Assembly: GCF_052857255.1 (NCBI RefSeq)
Contig: NC_135497.1
Coordinates: 350,316,799-350,380,798 of the forward strand
Length of the DNA: 64,000 nucleotides
Direction: 5' to 3'
Origin: Amblyomma americanum
Taxonomy: Eukaryota; Arthropoda; Arachnida; Ixodida; Ixodidae
How positions within the stretch are numbered: position 1 is the stretch's first letter; every line of letters starts with the position of its first letter. A program made the position numbers and the translations under genes. The notes below the pieces were generated by a model. The model saw nothing but the letters and a program-made list of their open reading frames with translations, ran no database searches and had not been told where the DNA came from. Shown here one piece after another: positions 57,323-64,000 of the stretch.

Positions 57323-57507
57323 CGTTGCCGTGGTGGCTTACTGGTTATGGTGCTCGGCTCCTGATCCGAATGACGCGCGCTCAATTCCGGCCGCGGTGGT
57401 CGCATTCGATGGAGACGAAGTGCCAGAGGCTCATTAACTGTGTATTGTCAGTGCATGTTAAACAACCCAAGGGCATCGAAATTATGCGCAGCCCTACACT
57501 ACAGTGT
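57323..57507 (+). mobile_element. tRNA-derived tick SINE, plus strand (C2)
   Basis: Counterpart of 38191-38375, with GGCTTACTGG in box A and TGATCCG for TGACCCG. Confidence 0.72.
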
Positions 57508-58946
57508 TTGTAGGAAAGAGACTGCTTACAGATCCCGTAAATCCTCAGCGACAAGAGGACACGAAGGCCCGTGGAAACGCAGACAGTCACGTGACAGAGA
57601 TGCTTGTGGCGTCGTCCGTTATTTTAAAACCTAAATCCGACGTCTAGCTCTCTCATCATGTTTCAGCTAAATGTCTCTCTTATTTGGTGAAGACTATTTG
57701 GTGTTCAGACTAGATACGCACTTTATATTACTCTTTCGTCGACAGCGCAGTACTTTGCAAAAGACAGCCTTCTTTTAGAGTTTAAGATTATCGATACCGG
57801 AGGCATTGTACGAATCATCCGAAAACGGCAAATTCTAGCTGATATAGTTTTAGCGGGTCTTGGAGCTAGTACTTCATGGTACAAGTTCTTGATGAATACG
57901 AGCAGGGCCATTTCGCCATTGTCGGCACCAGTTACAACTCAAGATTGCGTCTTTCTACGCATTAAATGCAAGGAGCCTCACGACTCGAGTTTAAAGTGAG
58001 AAAAAAAAATGCAGTTAGAACTGTGACTGAATTAAGCCGCATACAGCAAGCCCCGTTATTGATAAGTGCTTATCAGTGCGAGGTTGTAGCGAGGATGTGA
58101 TCGCTCCTGCTGATGTGATCCGCAGTTTCTTCCTCCTTCTGTACTTCTCGTTGGCACATTCTTGCGAATAGTGCAGATTATCGTCTGTATTGCCGAAGAG
58201 TATGCAATATTAGTAATTAGCTTTATACACAGCTCTATGCGGGCTTCCCAAAGAATATTAAAATTTTTGTAAGCTTGAACAAATAATGACATTGATATGC
58301 TTGTGCAGTGATTTGCGTTTTTGCAAATTTTTGCACTCAGGCTGTTTTCGGGCCGATGTGCATTTGGGATACTCACGCAATAGTGCAGTATGATACCGTG
58401 TATACTGAGCTGTGTGAGCAAGGGGAACGAATGGAGAGTATTGTACGATTATATTCATTTCATTTTAGATCCTCATTTTTCTGGTGTTGTACATAACCTG
58501 AGCACGTAAACTGTTAGCTAAAACGCCTCCAAACAGGGTCCTTAGGTAGCTAGTAGTAATCAGCCTGACTGCTATTTGTCAACTCAAACTGTCCGCATTC
58601 AAAAGTCTATTTCAGTGCAAAGCTGCGAGTTCAGATCCAAAATTCACATCGACTAATTCTGTAATGAGAAGTAATACAGCCACAGAGGCCGCGACCTCGT
58701 TCAATTCATTCCACAATCTGCGTGCAGAGTAAATAAAGATTGCAGTTAATAATTAGAAACAAATCGCGCCGAGTATTTCTTTCCCGCAGCCCAGTTTATC
58801 TATAAGCCTCACAAAATAGTATGCTCAATTAATTTGAGAATTAGACCATAAACGCGCTATTCAGCGCCGAGTGGAACGGCGCTACACACGGGCCAGATGC
58901 TTAAGGGGCCTCAAAGTGGCGCGATGTCTGTAGAGCAAAATCAAGG
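57508..58946. other. C2 middle part, no gene seen
   Basis: Matches 38376-39819; no recognisable coding or repeat structure. Confidence 0.55.
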
Positions 58947-59452
58947 GACAAATACACTGGCTGGCGGAAGAAAAGCGCTGGAAGTCTTATTACTCTCTGG
59001 ATCCCCGAAAGACTATCTACCTCTTTTGGCAGATGGTGCGGGGGCTTGGAACGCTTCCACAGCATCGAATCCCATTCTACGCGTTAGCGCCGCACCAAGC
59101 CCATCGCCAGTTTGATGTAGCAACTGGTTTCTGCAGAATTATTGCGGGTGCAATGAAAACCTCGAGTTGCCAGTATGTTCCTCCTGCATCACGAACATCA
59201 GCGATGGATGTTATCTTTACTGCTGAGGAACTCAGCGCTACCCTTGCTAAGCCGTGAGTGGCCGTTTGTCTTCACCAGGGCCAGAGGGGTTCGATTGCCA
59301 GTGCCGTCTGAGACAACCTGTTTCCTAATGGCTCAAGGATTTCCCCCGCATAGTGCTCGGCTCTTCCTAGTTGAAATGCTTGGAGCAAGAGTCGTGGAAC
59401 AAACCATTGCATTGATGGGCCAGTTATTTGTTAGGCCGTAAAACAAACCAAA
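58947..59452 (+). pseudogene. Decayed LINE ORF2, segment before the RT core (C2)
   Basis: Counterpart of 39820-40325 with the same FTAEEL and GPEGFDCQ-like remnants. Confidence 0.62.
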
Positions 59453-59476
59453 ATCCGCCTTATGCGATAAAAGCCC

Positions 59477-59962
59477 ACTTCAAACCGAAGCCTTGGCCTT
59501 GAGATAGAGCATCCGGCTCGAATTCAGGAGGTGCCGGATTCGATCCCCAGTGACTCCGGACATCCACCCGTTTTCTATTTGGTGGAAGAACCGTAGCGGT
59601 AGCCTAATGGTTGGCCATCCGCCTCGCATGCGAGAGGTGCGGGGTTCGAACCCCTGTGGCGCTGGATGCCCACCGGTGATACTATGAGTACAACCTTCCC
59701 CTGAACTGGTGCTCGGCTCAATTAGGGTGTAATGTTTGGGAAATGGGTCTTTGACCCCAATTTCGGCCTGATTGCATCACCTATACTGCGCTGTGTCACC
59801 TTGGCAACGACGCGCGACGAGAGGTACTCAACCTTTACAATCATTCATGGCCCAACGGTGTTGCTGGTCTCCAGTGGAAATCCAGTCGGCTGATACCGCT
59901 ACTAAAACTACGGAAATCCGATATTGAGCACACATCTTTGGCCTAACGTCACTGATCTTCTG
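59477..59962 (+). mobile_element. Composite SINE with two tRNA-like heads (unit 2/3)
   Basis: Counterpart of 40350-40835. Box A is at 59600-59614 and box B (GGTTCGAACCC) at 59643-59653. GAGGTGC replaces GAGGTAC between them. Confidence 0.65.
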
Positions 59963-62168
59963 TCCCCAGATTAGCATAATAAACGCCAGAAGCACATGTG
60001 CTTGGCAGGTTTTTCTTCATGTCAAAGGTGCTTACGATAACCTGACACATTAAGCCACTCTTGATGTGCAATGGCCTGTTTGAATTTGTGGCCAGAGTGT
60101 TCAGGTGGATCAAAAGGTATTCGACCAAAAGGCCATCTTTATTATGTGTGAAGTTGTTCCGACACCTGTTCATTACACCCCCCAGGGCGTGCCCCAGGGC
60201 GGAGGTCTGAGCCCTACATTGTTTAAGCTGACACTTATATCACTCCCAGAGAACCTACCAAATACCGTCCATATTTCTATGTGTACCGATGACGTCTGCA
60301 TCTCAGCCTCCACTCTGACGCTTCTGAAGGTGCGACCAAGACTTCAGCGAGTTGAAACCACAACTTCCTGCTGTCTCCGAGAGCATGGTCTTAGCATTTC
60401 AGACGTGAAGCGCGCGTTATATAGAGTGGCAAATACACGCAAATGAATCACTCAATATCCTCTAACTATCGACGGCCCACCCATTGCCTATTGTACTTCT
60501 CATTGCTGTTTAGGGGTTATCATTGACAGCACAGGAGTTTATCATGCAGCCCGCATTGCAGTGTGAGCGAATCTCTATCCATCCTCTACTGAGATTTCTG
60601 TCCGTGAAATCATTGGGCTTTTCGGTTCAGGCAATGCTGCAGCTGCACGGAGCACTTTTCTTGGGATTTTTGCGGTATAATACTGCCGTGCTATTGAACA
60701 CACACAAGACACATTTGCGTGCCCTCTGGACTGTAAAGGTCAGCCTCTTCGCACACGCCTGGGTATCCATCGCAGCTTACCAACAGTTCAACTATTGCTA
60801 TCGACAAGGGCGACCCACTTTCGACGCGTATAACATTTGACACCCTGCTGATACACGCACTTAAAGTAGCAAGGATTCCTCAACGTCATCTCGTTTCAGT
60901 TACGGTACTGAGCCCATATGCAGCGTTTTGTAATGTAATAGGAGCCCACCAATTGTCCATCTCGTCACAGTTAATCCCGGACGCACGGCCTTCCACTGCG
61001 GTGTGGTGTCCGGGGGAGTCATGTATGCGCCTTGCAATTCATAGGATAGCGAAGAAAACGAAGTTATCGACTCCGATCCTTAAGCAGCTGACACACTACC
61101 TATTCCATGCCAAATATGACCGCACGCATGTACATACACCTCGCTCGGTCTCATCTACTATTTCAGTTTGCGCCGTGGTCATTCCTAGAAAACAGGCCAG
61201 TATTAACCAACTAGTTTCTTATTGGACAACATCAACAGGGTCTGAATGGTCCACTCTTCATATAGCTGCGCTGTACATCGGTGCATAAACAGTCCACAAA
61301 TGAGCTGTGTTCTGCGATTCAAAAGCTGTCTGCAATGTCTCAATTCTGCTTTCCTCAATGGCGATCACGAGAAAACCACAGCGGAGATGAGACGTCTTCA
61401 ACGCCAGGCACTGGAAGAAGGTCATGACGTCATCTACCAGTAGCTATCAGGACAAGTGGAATCGTCAGGAAATGACGCAGCTGAGGCTAGGGCTCCATTG
61501 GCCCACGGCAGTACCAACATTCTCCGGATACCACTGACAAGAGCCGACACAGCGTGACATCTGAGAGTGCTTGGCCGGAGTGAGATTTCAGCGTCATGGT
61601 CTCCCGCCGCAAACTATACATGCCGTTTGCTCTGCCTCGACCGCATACTTCAACTAAATCCTCCTGCCGGCCTCTCCCGCAGCGATGCTACACTTTTGTG
61701 TCGCCTTAGGCTGGGAGTGCCATTTACAAATGCCTACTCCTACTTAATCGCAAGGCAGGCTTTCGTGCCTGTGAGAACAACTGGCACGATATTACAATTG
61801 AGCACCGACTTTGTGAGTGTCCCCGGTTTGAACGTGATCGTGTCCTCCTTGCTGGAACGCTCCTGCGCTTTGATCCTCGGCCCCTTAAATCCTCTGCCCT
61901 TGGACTAAACCTTCATCGCAGAGAACAGCTGTGAAGGCGCATTTCAAGTTCTTGAAATACACAGGACTGAGTTCAAGGTTGGAAACTTCCAGTCTCTGTG
62001 TCTCCTGTTAATAATTGAATACGGACAGGTGAAAAAGTGATCTCACTTTCCCTTTTCCCCTTTCGATCTCTCGCTCTGTGCCCCTTCCCGCATGTAGTGT
62101 AGTATACTGGGCGTCACCTAGTACACCTCGCTGCTTTCCGTTCATGTCCCTCTATCTTTTTCAAAGAT
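59963..62168 (+). pseudogene. Decayed LINE ORF2: RT core to 3' UTR (unit 3)
   Basis: Third copy of the remnant, with private changes including GGAGGTC for GGAGTTC in the VPQGG box, an extra T near 60418 and a lost T near 61345. Confidence 0.8.
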
Positions 62169-64000
62169 AGTGCACATACTCAATGCCACTCGACAATCTC
62201 ATCGGCCTCCGAAGAAACTGAAATGCAAAATCGCGAATCACAATGGTTACGAAGAATTTTTTATCTTCACCTTAAATTTTTGAGACAACAGCTCTCAGTT
62301 GATGTCAACTGTTGATTGCTGACTTCTCCACACATATGTTAAAAAACGGTATCCGTGTGGACGACAGTTCCTAAAGCTGCTCATTCTTGATACCGCTGCA
62401 GCAAACACGACGGAGGCTGTCATCCACCAAAATCTAACGCCGTCTTGCGATATGTTTCCCTTAATTATACCCGGCATACTATATTTAAATTTCGATATGT
62501 AGCGCGAACGACGAGATTCTGGTCATTTACACACTTTTCGCGTAGTAAAGCACGACACTACAATGAACCTACACTCTAACAGACGATTAAGGGCCCATAC
62601 GTGACTCTGGATTGAACGTAAACATAATTCAGCATAGACTAGAGCCTACAACAGAATATAACCGACCAGAACACAAAAATGTGCTCCACATTGTTGAATC
62701 TTTCCGCGCTTCAGTGGGTTTGAGAAGGAAATACATGTTTCATACTTTCTTTGGCCCTGCTCCCTCATAGATTCTTACTAAAGTGACAGCCAGTAATACT
62801 AAATGGGCAGCTGTGAAGAAAAGCGAGAAGCGCTCCCCAGAAAGCCACAAGTAGTTCTAAGTACAAGTAACACCGGCTACTAGAGACAAGGAAGCAAGCA
62901 AACCTCATCCTACTGAGACCAAAAGGTTCAAAATATACTTGAGTTTTGCTTTTCTTTAGTGCTTATACCTAAGCAAACTACATTCTACTGTGAAAAATGA
63001 ATCTAGGTCTTTAAAGGCAGGCAAAAAGAACCCGGGGTCTTCGCTGTCGGCTATTCTGTCGAATAAGATACTCGAAACTGCGGTTCACAACGTGGGGGTG
63101 AAGCCGGCTAGTCAAACCTGGTTAAAATGTAGCACATGGGTCTGGCGCTTTTGCAACTTTTAGCATAATGTGAGGAAACCACTGGCGCTGATAGGCCACC
63201 AGCATGAGTGGAAGAGTTCTCATTTGTTCTCTCGTATTTTTTCAGCTGTAAGTTTAAGGTCGTTATCAGAAGTGTGCAGGCGCCTGCGAGATGCCACTTA
63301 CATAAGTGGGCGGGGAAAAGCAGCCGAGATCACCGTGCGCCAAGTCCCGCTGGCCCTTTCCGCCACTATCTCCCCACTGGAGCACTGCCAGCACCTTGGC
63401 AGTGGCGGCGGTGACGGAGGCGGTGCACGTCCAACCGACAACGCCTTCCGCGTAGGGGGACAGGCGGGTGGCCCAAAACAGACGTCGCTCTCCACGTATG
63501 CCGGGGAGCCGAGCCTGGGCGGTTGGCTGCAACAGGCACATTAATAGCGAAGTCCACTCAAGGATTTCCGAAGAGAAATGCAAAGCAATATCGGTATACC
63601 CGACAGCCGCGTGCTGAGAAAAGATTTGTCACTTATTACGCGCCCAAAAGAAGGGTCTACGCAGTCACAATTTTATTTGAGAAGAAGGTCCAGGTGGACA
63701 AAACATTAAAACTGGAATAACATAGGTAAGAATAACGATTAATAGTTGTACAGTATTATTAACTGCGCTACTGGGTAGATTTCCTTAGGCATGACTCCTT
63801 AATGATGGGAGTAGATCAAACGGCGGTATCATTAAGTGCTTTTGGCCGTAGTATATGCAGCGGAGTGCCCATGTGTAACACTCTCGCAAGAAAAATTAGG
63901 AAAACCTACCCCGTACTGATAAAATTTGTCTTCTAAATCAGGAACTAACGAAGCGAAATAAAATTTGCTGACATGTCCCAAAGCAGTTTCATATTCACTA
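62169..64000. other. A3 intergenic stretch, no supported gene
   Basis: Matches 2302-4133, including the GC-rich block at about 63268-63540. Cut by the window end. Confidence 0.55.

Larger units (their letters stand above)
40740..59867. repeat. Higher-order tandem unit 2 (A2-B4-C2), 19128 bp
   Basis: This is the simplest complete unit: A2 40740-49683, one B copy 49684-56281 and C2 56282-59867. It lacks the LTR retrotransposon and keeps the uninterrupted target site at 49119-49124. It is the best reference for judging what was added to unit 1. Confidence 0.93.
59868..64000. repeat. Higher-order tandem unit 3 (partial A3)
   Basis: The first 4.1 kb of a third unit, cut by the window end. It matches 1-4133 and 40740-44872. 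By eye it carries more private substitutions (roughly 20 or more) than units 1 and 2 show against each other in the same segment, so units 1 and 2 are the closer pair here. Confidence 0.92.

Overview
The window looks like nuclear DNA from a hard tick (Ixodidae, probably a metastriate genus). The argument rests on repeat families: a tRNA-derived SINE of the tick Ruka type with its characteristic body, a decayed tick-style LINE whose ORF2 carries RT, RNase H and a C-terminal cysteine tail, eukaryotic splice signals, and a Ty3/gypsy LTR retrotransposon. There are no operons, no ribosome binding sites and no dense coding. The species cannot be fixed from the sequence alone.

Layout: almost the whole window is a higher-order tandem array. 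The basic unit is about 19.1 kb and can be written A-B-C; the phase is arbitrary because the window opens inside a unit. Unit 1 is 1-40739, unit 2 is 40740-59867, and unit 3 starts at 59868 and runs off the end. Unit 1 is longer for two reasons. First, an 8366-bp Ty3/gypsy element sits in its A part at 8417-16782. Second, its B part of about 6.6 kb is present three times in tandem (B1 17348-23950, B2 23951-30548, B3 30549-37148), against once in unit 2 (B4 49684-56281). Unit 2 preserves the empty integration site at 49119-49124.

Content of the parts: A holds the 3' two thirds of a dead LINE ORF2, a GC-rich island with a possible minus-strand first exon, and a minus-strand Ruka-type SINE. B holds a candidate spliced gene for a small basic protein and a 638-bp PIF/Harbinger-like element flanked by TTA. 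C holds another SINE and the 5' part of the LINE ORF2, interrupted by a SINE with two tRNA-like heads.

The only clearly protein-coding genes are gag and pol of the LTR element. They are joined by a well-formed -1 frameshift signal (A AAA AAC, 7-nt spacer, 9-bp stem), and pol is broken by one in-frame stop in the integrase core. The variant pattern among B copies records their history. B2 is a hybrid, B3-like on its left and B1-like on its right, with the switch inside about 100 bp of the Harbinger-like element. B1 carries one short patch of about 10 percent divergence that looks like ectopic gene conversion. Everything else is intergenic or decayed, and most open frames there look like chance.
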